Assembly: GCF_029962835.1 (NCBI RefSeq)
Contig: NC_080588.1
Span: forward strand, 15,766,001-15,830,000
DNA length: 64,000 nt
Direction of reading: 5' to 3'
Source: Magnolia sinica
Taxonomy: Eukaryota; Streptophyta; Magnoliopsida; Magnoliales; Magnoliaceae
Positions within the stretch are counted from its first letter, which is position 1. The number at the start of each line of letters is the position of its first letter. The position numbers and the translations under genes are program-made. The notes beneath the pieces are model-generated. The model was not told the origin of the DNA. It saw only the letters and a list, made by a program, of their open reading frames with translations, and did not search any database. This document shows, piece by piece, positions 1 to 11,288 of this stretch.

Positions 1-610
1 CTTGGGCGACCTTTTGCTAGCTAAATATACATCCCCAGGTCTGTGAGCATATGCATGCATCCATGCATTTAAACTAGAATATCTTGCTGGAATTTATTCA
101 ATATATGCATATCTATTAATCTTTGTCTTATTATGATGATAATCATTGTGAAATATTCATTGTAGACTATTCCTAATAACTATCCTTAATTATCTTGATG
201 ATATGACAAATATTGGGGGTTATACCTCACTGTGGTAGCCATTGACGCTATCAAACAATAATCAGTGTATAGGAGACGCTGAGGATACGCATGCTGCTAT
301 TCATGTGGAATAAGAGAAGCCAGATGATCTTGCGACTCTCTATTCTTGATGTCATTTGTATTTAATTTGTATTGTTATATATTGTAAAAAACTTAAGACA
401 TTGATTTGTATAAGTTTTCAAACAACTACTTGAATATTTGATTTTGTATATTTAGACTCCTTCCTATACTTAATTTGTTTCTATTTCGCAAAATTGCTAA
501 CTCTGGTAAAGAAAAAGAATGTGCGTGAAATTCGGTATCTCTTCAAAGGTTAACACTTGGGTTTTCGGAAAACGAGAGTATACTCAGGTTTCGGGAACCG
601 GGGTGTTACA
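1..610 (+). mobile_element. 3' part of a long LTR (start lies outside the window)
   Basis: The block ends in GGGGTGTTACA at 600-610, preceded by 'ctcaggtttcgggaaccg'. This is the typical 3' end of plant Ty3-type LTRs, and the solo LTR ending at 5754 has the same kind of terminus. There is no coding potential. The 5' end is off the window, so it cannot be said whether this is a solo LTR or one LTR of a full element. Confidence 0.6.
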
Positions 611-1001
611 GTTGTTCATTGTTGTCCAACAAAATGAGGAGAGTAAAAAATAATCTAAGAGAATTCTCTAAAGTTCAGATTCGTGTCTCTAAACTGATGC
701 ATGGTCTAAATAAGGTCAGATGTTTGTATCAACACATATGCAAATGAATCCTAAATTTGGATTTCTAAGTTTTTTACTCATCACAAAGTAAGGGATCCTA
801 AGTTTTGGTCTTTAATTAATTCAATCGCTACCCTACATAGTGTCCAATTGAGATGATGGGAGGAAATCCTTGAATTAAGTTTCTAATTTGTAGCTCTATC
901 CTAATTTCTTCATTACAATTCATTAACCTAGGCTTAATCTCCAACGTAATATGTATTTAAGGTCCTCGTGAGAATATAAAATGTGAGCTCTGATACCAAT
1001 C
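611..1001 (-). other. 5' leader of a minus-strand LTR retrotransposon
   Basis: This non-coding stretch lies between two LTR ends. Read on the minus strand it begins with a tRNA-Met primer-binding site next to the LTR boundary at 1002, so it is probably the untranslated leader of that element. The rest of the element is missing, cut by the LTR that ends at 610. Confidence 0.45.
987..998 (-). other. Primer-binding site (initiator tRNA-Met)
   Basis: On the minus strand this reads TGGTATCAGAGC, the usual complement of the 3' end of plant initiator tRNA-Met. It lies three bases from the LTR terminus at 1002, which fixes the orientation and end of that LTR. Confidence 0.8.
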
Positions 1002-2241
1002 TGTCATACCTCGAAATTGGGTACCCGAGTTTGCCAAACCCAAACCCTAACTTTAGGACTATGATTTGAATTTAAATAAAATATATCGTAACCACATCCT
1101 TTTCATACTTTTCCAAGGCAATCACAACCAACAAAAAAATAATATCATATTCCTTAATAAATGTTTCATTAAATCATTATAAGTCTTTACATTAAAAATA
1201 AAATACACTGAAATTCAAACTATTAATGAAATGAAGATCTTCAATGTTGTCCAACTAACTCTTCATGCTCAAGCCTTATACCTGCAAAACTACCTAAGAG
1301 GTTGTGAGCGTGGCGACTCATAGGGTCACATTCTTCTCAAAATTGAAAATTCTATAATAACACCAATATAACTTAATAAAATAAACATGATCAATTACAA
1401 GTATTGAATTTGCATTTTACATAATAATAGTAACGATTTGTTATTCATAATGACAAAATAAGATAAGACAATCTTCCAAGATCTTTTTTTGTTCAATCTA
1501 GAGAAGAGCACCTGTGTGTGTTAATATTTTTAGGGAATGACCCTTGGTAGAGCACCGATGTTGATCCTTTTAGGGAATGACCATTGGCAAAGCAACAGTA
1601 AATAGACTTTTAAGATAAATATCCAGGTAGAACACCCATGTGTACATATATATCTTTTTAGAAATCGCTTAGGGCAGAGTGCCCATGCCAATCCTTTCGT
1701 AAATGACCCTGGGCAGAGCACTTGTATCATGCCGATCCTTTCAGGAAAGACCCTGGGTAGTGCACACATAAAAAACAACGATCCTTTTAGGGTAGAGCAC
1801 TCATAACTTAAATACACAATAATCATCAAATGAATTTATTCTTCAATATGTAATAATAGACAACTAAATTCAATTTAAAAATGTACCAATAATGAAATAA
1901 TTTTAATTTATAACATGTAACAATAATGATAAATTCAGTCCATGACATATAATTATAATGAATTAAATCCAATCTACAAATGTAATAAAAGTTAAACAAA
2001 TCCTATCTATAATATGTTAATACAATTAAAGGAATTAATTCTACATTATGATACACTAAAGTAAGAATGTAAATCCATATGCTAATACAAGGTTATATTG
2101 CAATCTTAGGGTTTGCAACTGGTAAGATCACCTACCTGTTGTGAGAAGATTTGATGAAGGGTCGAATTTCTAAAGTGACTGATCTATGCGCCAAGCAACT
2201 CCTACTGTCTCGGGTTGGCAAAATGATTTTGAATTTGGTTT
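1002..2241 (-). mobile_element. Minus-strand LTR (5' LTR of a Ty3-type element), interrupted on its right
   Basis: The left edge TGTCATACCTCG is the reverse complement of a canonical LTR 3' end and abuts the primer-binding site. Inside, about 1530-1810 holds a degenerate tandem repeat containing 'ttttagggaatgaccctggg' and 'cagagcac'. The solo LTR at 2242-5754 interrupts it. Its continuation beyond 5759 could not be delimited. The open frame over 1530-1829 is a by-product of the internal repeat and not a gene. Confidence 0.6.
1530..1810. repeat. Degenerate short tandem repeat inside LTR
   Basis: At least five irregular copies of a motif 'ccttttagggaatgaccctgg' followed by 'cagagcac' are spaced roughly 50-65 bases apart. 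Confidence 0.6.
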
Positions 2242-3274
2242 TGTAACGTCCTAGATTTTTGATATTTTGGATTTCTAAAAACCTTTGAAAATTTTCATAT
2301 AATTAACCTATATTGTCACTTACTGACCATTAACACTCTAGGTGAGCCTATAAGCAGGTAGTACCAGTGAAGAACCACACAAACCCAATTAATTAACTGT
2401 AAGAAGCTAACAAATCTGTCTGATCATGTAAACCTCAAATCCACCTTCGTGATTTATTCATCTAGGGCTTAAATCTAATTGACCTACCACTCACTAATCA
2501 AGACAATCGCAACTAAATAAAGACCTACCAAAAGCCATGACAACTAGAGGTAAGATCTTAATTAACAATTCAAATCAATCTAGTTACTCCTTTAACCTAA
2601 GAACCAACGGTTTAGGGTTATTAGGATCGAATCACCACTTTCGCTAATTACAAAAAGGCCACACTATGAACTTATCTAATCCACACCCTAGTTATCGCGC
2701 ACAAGAAATCTCACTATCCAATTCATTTTAGAAATGTTGCAATTATCTAAATGAACTCTAGACCGCTCATTAGTGGGTCACTAAACCCGAGACTATAGAA
2801 AAATATTTGTTTTAGTGGACTTGACATCCATCGCAGGATATTAAGCCGAGATCATGCCTTGAATTGTTCAACTTGGACTGTAAGCCAAGTGCATGAGATG
2901 TGTGAATGCCTTAGGTGAAAACCTACAATTTAAGTGAAACTAACACTTTGCTCTTTCGCGAAGTTGTAACTTTCAGACTGTCAATTCATGGCCAAAGTCG
3001 GGGTATCAACTAAAGATATTTCTTCACACATATTCGTATAGCCATGACCTCATTTGGTCGTCAGTGATCGTCGATCTAAGTTAGGGCCTCCTTGGTTAAT
3101 CGGCACGCCCTATCATCGTATGTCTGTCCAAACATAGATCTCCTTATGGGACACCTATTCCATGGCTTAGATTGAAAAATGTCTGCCGTTGGGTCCCATT
3201 AGTGGGAAACAACCCTCCAAAGATTAATATAATGATCAAAGTGCCATTGGGGCCATTTGCACCCAAACTAGCAC

Positions 3275-3282
3275 TATAAATA
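3275..3282 (+). promoter_or_regulatory. Probable LTR TATA box
   Basis: TATAAATA lies in mid-LTR. A purine-rich stretch and a likely R/U5 region follow it, which is the expected layout of an LTR promoter. This is inferred from position and motif only. Confidence 0.5.
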
Positions 3283-3748
3283 CCGTGATTTCTCATACCT
3301 CCTTCCCTTACACAAAATTTGAGCCTAGCATTGAAGAGAGAAGAGAAAGAGGAGAAAGGAGAAGAAGACAAAGAGAGAGCTTGGAAGTGTGAGGATTTGT
3401 ATACCTTCACCTCTTATCCCCTTTATAACAATATTTCCCTTCATTGGTGTCGATTAGGCGAACATTGAAGGTAAGTATTGAGTCATATTTTTAGGTTTAG
3501 GTCTTTTATCTAATTTCTTTCAATTCTTACAAGCTTACATGCTTAGGTTCTCGATGATCTTTCCCTAACATCCTAACCCTACGAGCACCGTGAGTCGGGC
3601 GAATCGTCACAAGGTATAGACTATTATTCCTATGTTACCATTTATCGATCATTGAGGGTCCTAGTTAATGATTTCTTATGGTGAATGTTTTATCGATTGC
3701 TAGCATGTCCATATTTTGAGTTTGATTGCAACATGTGTCATTAGTTGT

Positions 3749-4150
3749 TTATTAGTGCTTAGATGTTTGATAAAATGCTTAACTGATTGAATGTGTTAGT
3801 CTATCGATGCTCACATGCTTGATGGAATGCCTAGGTATATGTGTGGTCATATTGATACTCACATATTTGATAAAATGCTTAAGTGATTGACTGTGTTAGT
3901 CTATTGAGCTTATATGTATGATGGATGCACAGGTAGATGTGTGGTTGTATTGATGCTTACATGTTTGATAAAATGCTTAATTGATTGACTGTGTTAGTCT
4001 ATTGAGCTTATATGCATGATGGATGCGCAGGTAGATGTGTGGTTGTATTGATGCTCACATGTTTGATGAAATTTCTAAATAGATGTGTGTTTTTATCGAT
4101 GCTCACATGTTTGATAAAATGCCTAAGTATGTGTTGTTTTATTAATGCTC
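3749..4150. repeat. 98-bp tandem repeat inside the solo LTR
   Basis: The phrase 'acatgtttgataaaatgct' recurs, with starts of the unit near 3854, 3952 and 4050, exactly 98 bases apart. Partial half-units lie on each side. Confidence 0.75.
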
Positions 4151-5759
4151 ACAAATTTGATGAAGTATCTAAGTGGTTGCATTGTTAAATATATGCTATG
4201 ATGACATAATGAATTGCTAGGCCATGGTGATGCTTCAGTCCCTGAAGAGGTTGGGAAAGTCGGCTAACTGCCCGAACTAAGGAGTGACTCGAGTTAGGTC
4301 GGCCACCATAAGTTTGTTAAATCGACTTGAGTTGAACATGGATGACTGACAGTAGTTGGACTACACGGGATGCTTGCACCTAATATCAGTCGTACCGGAG
4401 TTCTCCTATGTCAACAAATTAGTCCACTAGCTGATTGATCATGTATGTTCACAATGTGTGAGATGATCGACCAAATAGAATATATGATACCTCATTTCCA
4501 ATGGATAAGTCCATTTATAACTGTTAGTGCGATATGATCCCACTAAGACTCATGAGCTGAACATGGTGGTATGGGACACCGTGTTCGATCTGTCGACCTA
4601 CGCTGCGGTGACGAGCCTCCCCGTAGTGACTAGTGAACATTGATGAAGGTGAAAGATTATTGTTTGAATGACCCCTATCAAATTACTCGGCCGATAGTTC
4701 CATGTCAGAGTACCGTTCGAATGATCCGGGCATGAATGGAATTGGTTGACGAGCCCTTTCCTTTATGGTGGTTTGGTTTTGTGAGACAAGCTCTCACCTC
4801 AGAGCTAAGTGATCATACTCGGTGTTTCGGTGACAACCCACATCGGGTTAATCCTCATATATTTAGGTATCATGCCATACCTTTGGAATTTTTATTTATG
4901 AGATAAATAAGTGACACTTAAATTTAGATAAATGGACATTGGTGAGGAGCTGCTACGTGCTGCAATGATACACGTGATTCAGATGAGGACTAGTGATATA
5001 AGGTCGGTATCCTAGATTCGCTGATATGCTGAATGAATGAAGCTTAATAATTACTCGGCTATCATATGTATTAATCGCATTGCATTAGATAGAATGTGGC
5101 AATTTGGCGTTGGAGTTGCGTGATGGAGTGTTGGTATTTATGAAATAGGCGTTGAAGTCGCTTATGAGGGAGTGTTAGATTGTGAGGTGCATGCATCATT
5201 TTATAGTCTCCCTCATGCATTTAACAAGAGTATTTAGGAAGTGTTTGATTTCTCATTTTATCATTAACTGCGCTGATTGAGTTGATAAGATGTGTGACTT
5301 AGAACTAATGGAACCACTGAGTTAGCTATTCACTCCCACTTGGGACGGTGTTTTAAAACACCAACCAAGTATATCATTGATATAAGTACTAGTGAGACCT
5401 CAGACGGGCAGGCTTAGATCGTCTCGTGCCATCGTCTTTATGTTTTGGAGGATTTGTTATAAACCGAAAACTCTACACTTTAACCGTCTTGGGTATGTAT
5501 ATTGTGGCTTGTATAATCCCCATTTGAGCAGACACCACTTTTTAATTGTAATTTGACTGTTTGCCCTATATTTGTTGATTTTTGTTATCTCTACCTCGTT
5601 TTGTATCTGATAAGTTGAATTGCGCTACTTTGGTTATTCGTGTGTAGAATAGATGTGAATTTGAACGAGGACACACATGCATTTCATTAAGTTAACTCTC
5701 GAAAACTTGGGATCGGAGTCCATGTACTCAGGTGCCGAGTTTCGGGGCGTTACAGGTTT

Positions 5760-6613
5760 AGATATAACTTGACATGTATAGATTTAGAGATGGTTTGAGG
5801 ACAAAAGAGAGATTTTACATTGATCCGAACTTGGCAAGGCGGGTGCTAGTTCGATGGAGAATTATCCAAGTAAGTTCTTCTTCATCTTTTCTTCTTCTCT
5901 CTTCTATCTATTATGTTTTTCTTCTTCTATAACTCTTTTCTTCTCCTCTGGTTGTCTTATTCAAGAGTAAACCCAATGACTACATTTTGTGACTCACAAC
6001 TCACTATATAATCACGACCTCTCTTGTTCTCCCTTTTTTTTTTTCATTCTTTTCTTTTTGTTGTATTTCTTCTCTAGAGGTTGGAGTAGTTTTTTTTGAC
6101 GGTTTTTGTAAGGGATTTTGGACATGAATGAGGTTGTTAAAAGTTTTCAAATTTGAGTTTTCACAAGGAAGGTGCGGTTGAGTTGCCTGTGACCTATTTC
6201 TATGTGTTGGAATTGGGACGATTTCTACTTTATACATGCTGCATGGAGTTGTTTTGTGGAGGATACTGGCTCTAAACTGTTTTGAGAAGGTTGATTAATG
6301 CTATCAGATAGACTTATATCGTGAGGTTGAGTTCATGGGTTGTTAGCGTAAACGATGAGGATGATCATGGCAAAATCTACTCCGATACATGCTTCTTTGG
6401 TTTGATGCTTCTAAATGGTGCAGATGGGCCCCATAGAGATTGTGGGCCCAGAAAATTAAAGGTCTGAAAGGGTTTAATCTGTGGGTGCAGAGAAAGTAGG
6501 GCTTCGACTACCGCACATCCATACCTACTGAAGATTCAGAGAAGAATTGAGGTGTTGATCTCTGATTGGCTATTTGACTTGGAGATGTATTGGAGTGTCG
6601 AAGTCCGTTGGAT
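5760..6613. other. No gene recognised
   Basis: AT-rich sequence between the solo LTR and the Copia element, with a T-rich/CTT-rich stretch at about 5875-6080. It contains no protein domain or RNA gene I can support. Confidence 0.5.
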
Positions 6614-6618
6614 GTATA

Positions 6619-7543
6619 TGTTGTATTTTGTTTCAAAATAAATATTAAAAATTTGATTTTTCAAAATTTTCAGTTTCCCTCAGTATTTGGAATTTTTGGT
6701 GCTTTTGACTTGTGGGTTTTATCTTACATCGGATTTGACAAAGAAAATCCTCTTGTATATAAGATAGGCTTTTTGCCTTGGGGCTTGAGCCCCATTCAGG
6801 GGCATGTGAATATGGTCATTGGGGATATGCCAATAGCTCTAATGTATGCCATTGACCATACATGCACTCGCATGTGCCAAGTTGAGTCCGAGTTCGAGTC
6901 CGTGTGCGTGTGTGAGTGCGCGTGCGTGACGCGACGTGACGCGACGGGCTGGGCTGGGCATCGGTGCGGGCACGGGTGTAGGTGCGGTGTGAGTATACTC
7001 GCATGGGTGTGTGTGTGTGGGTACTCGCAGGACTTTATTTGCGAGAGTGTACTCGTACTTGCGCCTTTTTGTTATAAACCAGAGTGATGTATCCGTTCCG
7101 GTTGGTCGCACCTGTTGGGTTTAAACCCAACGGACCTAACCCTTTCTAAAGGGTGCTTATGCACCACTTCAGAGTCTATATAAAGACTTCCGATTCACAT
7201 TTTAAAATATGAAAATCCATTTTCTCATATAAAACTTTCTCTGATATTCCGTTTTTAAGAATTTTGATTGTTGAGTCAACTCAGCACTTTCGGGTTAAAC
7301 TGCAAGTGGTTCGAGCCCACGTACAGTGAGTGCACCGCTGGGACCAGGTCATAGTTGTTATATCCTGGAGGTCGATTGCTCTGGAAACCTGTTGCACTTG
7401 GGACGCTGTCCAAGGGGAGTAAATTTGATTTCAAGCCGAGTGACTCAATCATGCCTCAACTCAATTCAATAAGTCTTCTTTCTCAATTTTTTTTTTAGTT
7501 CTCGATTTTAATAGTCTATCTAATTCAACCAAATATTCCAATA
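6619..7543 (+). repeat. Copia 1 5' LTR
   Basis: Starts TGTTGTATTTTG and matches 14623-15576 throughout. Its 3' end reads CCAATA where the other LTR reads CCAACA, so the terminal CA appears mutated. No tRNA-Met primer-binding site is recognisable directly after it. A G-rich, CpG-bearing stretch (6930-7030) is followed by a conserved 'tatataaagacttccg' at about 7180, a likely LTR TATA region. Confidence 0.88.
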
Positions 7544-7589
7544 ATTTTAAAATCAAATTTTTTGAATTACATAAACTATTGCTACAGTA

Positions 7590-8669
7590 ACAGTAAATGC
7601 TTCTACTGAGTTAGCCAAAATCGAACCGTTTGCTGGACAATGCTTTAAACAATGGAAATAGAAACTGATGTTTGCATTGACCACCCTTAAAGTTTCATAC
7701 ATACTATTTGAATCATTTATTATAGATTCAACAAATCAAACTGAAGTAGCAGATAAAAATAATTGTAAAAAATATATTATAAACTCTTTGTCCAACGAAC
7801 TATATGACGTGTATGCTTCTTATGAATATGCTAAAGACATATAGACTTCTTTAGAAAAGAAGTACATATTGGAAGATGCAGGTACTAAGAAACATGCAAT
7901 TGCTAATTTCCTCCATTATGAAATGACAGACGATAAACCTATCACAAATCAAATTCATAATTTTTAAAATCTAGTTCATGAACTGTCGACAGAAGGAATT
8001 AAGTTGGATGAAGTGTATCTATCAAGAGTGCTAATAGAAAAGCTACCGCCCTCTTGGAAAGAATATAAGAATAGAATGAAACATAAAAAGAACAGTATTT
8101 CTTTGAAAACTACTATCATATACATATGAATAGACGAGGCCAATAGAATCAGGGACCAAAAAGAAAATGAAAATGAGATAGATTCAAAGGCAAATCTTGT
8201 AGAATTTACTTGAAAAAATAATAAGAAAAATGACAAATGTCATAATTGTGGCAAACCTGGACATTATGCAAATGAATGCAGGTTAAAAAAGAAGAATGCG
8301 AATAATCAATTCAAGAAAAAGGAAAATTACTACAATTGTGGAAAGTCTGGGCATCACATTAAAACATGTAGGCTTGAGAAAAAACAAAGATAAGCCGCAG
8401 GCTAATCTTACAGAAATAGGCAATGAGTCTGACATGGTAGTAGCTATGGTGTCAGAAGTCTTTCATGGAAACAACTTAGAGTGGGTACTAGATACTGGTG
8501 CCACTAGGAACGTGTACAAGGATCGTAGCATGTTTACCTCCTACTAAATATCAAGAGATGATGAACAGGTGTTCATGGGTAATGCTAGAATATATCCAGT
8601 TGTAGGAAAAGGGAAAGTACTTCTGAAACTCACTTCTGAAAAGACTCTAATGTTAAATGGTGTCCTACA
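7590..8669 (+). pseudogene. Copia 1 gag and protease region
   Basis: A UBN2-type Gag region spans about 7590-8220 and is broken by stops. Two CCHC zinc knuckles follow: CHNCGKPGHYANEC near 8240 and a second of the form xNCGKSGHHIKTC near 8335. The aspartic protease active site WVLDTGAT is near 8480 and is followed by the usual glycine-rich strand region. The frame runs into the TSD of a nested solo LTR at 8670-8674 and resumes in the same frame at 11284-11289. The first stop-interrupted position (about 7661) falls where Trp/Gln-type codons would be lost. The protein would package RNA and mature the polyprotein. It cannot be functional now. Confidence 0.85.
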
Positions 8670-8859
8670 TGTGTTGTAAGACCCGTATGCTAGCCTGTAC
8701 TGTTCCGTAGGCTTCCGCGGTCCTCCTAGTCAAATTTTGGTGACCTGCAATGCGTAGACAGTACTTGCGCGTGACCCTGAGTCTTATCTTGTATTCCAGA
8801 GTCAGCTCGACCCGAAACTTATATCATTGCGATCGCGCCATTACCGCGGTTCTGATGCT

Positions 8860-9310
8860 GCGTCTCACGCACTGAGCCCATGTAATATGGCCTACTTGAT
8901 GTATATGCAGCCCAGGCATGAGGCCCAATGTGATGTATATGAGGCCCATTGGTGCGGCCCATTGATGCGGTCTATAGTGTGTGTTAGGCCCATGTGAGCG
9001 GCCCATAGTGACGTGTATTAGGCCCACGTGATGTGACCTGATGTGTTGTCTATAAGGCCCATATAATAAGGTCCGATGTGATGTATTTACGGCCTAATGA
9101 GATGTATTTTCGGTCCATATGTCATGGCCCATTGTGATGTGTATTGGCCCATTATTGTGGCCCATTGTGATATAATTCCAGCCCATACGTCTAGGCCCAA
9201 TGTGTTGTATATGTAGCCTATGAGTGAGGCCCATCATAAAGTATATGAGGCACTTGAGAGAGGCCCATGGTGATGTATATTGGGCCATTGTGTGGGGCCT
9301 TGGGCCCACT
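8860..9310. repeat. GGCCCAT-type degenerate tandem repeat in solo LTR
   Basis: About 15 or more irregular copies of 'aggcccatgtgatgtatat' variants with spacing of about 18-35 bases. The minus-strand open frames across it (8824-9027 and 9094-9309) are repeat artefacts. Confidence 0.75.
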
Positions 9311-9429
9311 ATATGTTTGGCTTTATGTGTGCCACTCCTTGGGAGTAATGCTGGTTAAATGTCCACCTTAATGGGCAATGATGGTTTAATATCCTCATTG
9401 TGACCTTCTCTTAGGCCCTTTGTTAGACC

Positions 9430-9560
9430 GAGGCTGATTGTCAAGGCCAATTCTGATTGACGAGGCCGATTCCGATTGTCGAGGCCAATTCTGATTATCG
9501 AGGCCTATTCTGATTGTCAAGGCCGATTGCATATACCGATTATTGATGCCAATTATCGGT
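9430..9560. repeat. 20-bp tandem repeat in solo LTR
   Basis: Repeated 'gattgtcgaggccaattct' variants, about six copies, grading into 'gattattgatgccaattatc'. Confidence 0.75.
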
Positions 9561-9912
9561 GTCAGTTGTTAATACTGATTATGAGTATGTGACAACATAG
9601 CATCATGTACATGCTCATATACATCATCTGCATATTTATTACGAAATGTGGTTGACTATTGCATATGTCATTGGGCAAGTTGTTATGAGACTCCTTGATA
9701 GGCAGAGATTGTCTCACATGAGCGCATGGTATGCACAGGATTGATGCATGACTAGATTGTATGACTCATGCATCTTGCATTGTGTATTGTGATTACTATA
9801 CGCTCTAGCGACATTAGGGCTGTAGCCTCCATAGGCATGATGTGGATGGCTAGATGGGACACCAGAAATGTTTGGTTCGAGCATCTGGACACTTTGGATG
9901 TCCGTGGGTGAA

Positions 9913-10012
9913 AGTCCCTAAGCCTCCAAGGCCTGGAGACGCTCCAACATTGAGACTGAGTGTCCCTAAACCTCCAAGGCATGGAGACGCTCCAACGTCG
10001 AGACCGAGTGGA
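9913..10012. repeat. 47-bp direct duplication in solo LTR
   Basis: Two adjacent copies share 'ctccaaggc' followed by 'tggagacgctccaac' and a 'gagac-gagtg' end. Confidence 0.75.
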
Positions 10013-11288
10013 TACATGAGCGCCCGAGTGCCGAATACCAAGAAGCCGTGTCTCCCACTGTGTCATGGTCGGTTGAGAGGGGGTGTGGCCTTACCCGCCT
10101 GAGCATAGGGGGCATAGCTAGGCTGAGTTTGACCAGCTCATGAATGGGCCTGCTATCGATGTACTGGGTAGATATTGGCTGACTACTAGTCAGGTGAATA
10201 GTGAGGTCTCTTCCACCTACATAGTCCCGCGTCAGTGGGCTGCGATTTGCATGTAGTGTACTAGATCCCGGTGATGATCCCAGAGATGAACAGTACTGAT
10301 ATGTAAACTTATTGGGCAGGAGTTGCATACTCATTCACTCATTCATTCACTATCCACTCGGGCTGGTGGCGTAAAACTATTTGTTACGTGTGCTTTCGCA
10401 ATGGCCGAGATTTCGGTTGGGGCGCGCTACTAACCTGAGATAAGGAGTTTACCATATTGAGTATAACTATCCAAATTTAGGTATGAGATTGGTTTGGATA
10501 GAAGTCTCTTATGATAGACCCCATAGCCTGCGATACTACGTACTATCATCCCAACTTCACACTCTAGCATGGTCATCCATTCGCACCACATATTAGATTA
10601 CATCGCGGCATATGGCATTTTAGGTCACTGTGTTTCTGCATTTATATGGTATAGATACAGCTGACGGTATTCGTGAACTCATCACGAATTGTATATTACA
10701 CTGCATCCTCGGCATCTGATATTTGGCTCTTTATGACTCCTTATTTCAATAGCTGATTTGTATTGCATACTCTGATATTGTTTGACTCATGGACTTGTCA
10801 GTATTTTCACTTTCTCAGATATCGTATGATTCATGATCTTACCAGCATTTCCGACATTGTATAATAATGATGCTATATTTATGTGCTTGGCACTTATCTT
10901 GTGCACACACTTTCACCACCCTCTAAGCTTTCTATAAGCTTATGCACGATAGATGCATGCAGGTGACGTTGAGCTTGGAGCGTACAACTGTCTTATAGAG
11001 CTTTGATTTTATTTTAAAATATGTATTTTCCCTTTCAGCATTGTATTCAAAGTTTATATTAGTAGATATGTGATGATGATGTTACTTTTGTAATTTAGGT
11101 AAACTTGTGGTTATGCTTTTTATGAGATAAATGTACGTTGAAAAATCTCCCTTGTATGATCCCAGGATCGGAACCTGACATATAGGTGCTGGGAGCCGAG
11201 AATGGGGTATTACAAAGGCTGTCGACACCGGATTCGGCGATCGGGATTCCTGTGAATCTGATTTTCGGGTTTGGGGCGTGACATGTGT

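Larger units (their letters stand above)
2242..5754 (+). mobile_element. Solo LTR, 3.5 kb, with perfect 5-bp TSD
   Basis: It begins TGTAACGTCC and ends GGGGCGTTACA, and it is flanked on both sides by GGTTT (2237-2241 and 5755-5759). No internal protein domain is present and no second LTR copy is seen, so unequal recombination between LTRs probably left a solo LTR. Length and terminus style fit long-LTR Ty3 lineages such as Tekay/Del, but lineage cannot be proven without the internal region. It inserted into the older sequence at 1002-2241 and 5760 onwards. Confidence 0.85.
8675..11283 (+). mobile_element. Solo LTR, 2.6 kb, nested in Copia 1, perfect TSD
   Basis: It begins TGTAAGACCC and ends GGGGCGTGACA, with TGTGT on both sides (8670-8674 and 11284-11288). 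Removing it and one TSD leaves the Copia reading frame continuous, which proves insertion into an existing element. It has no coding domain. Internal short repeats are listed separately. The terminus style is Ty3-like. Confidence 0.9.

Noticed and set aside
6590..7111. Open frames on both strands in the 5' LTR of Copia 1, and their counterparts at 14839-15209
   Set aside because: They lie in GT/CG-rich LTR sequence and are not conserved as frames between the two LTR copies.
9752..10334. Four overlapping open frames on both strands
   Set aside because: They fall in the nested solo LTR over a 47-bp duplication. LTRs of this type are non-coding.
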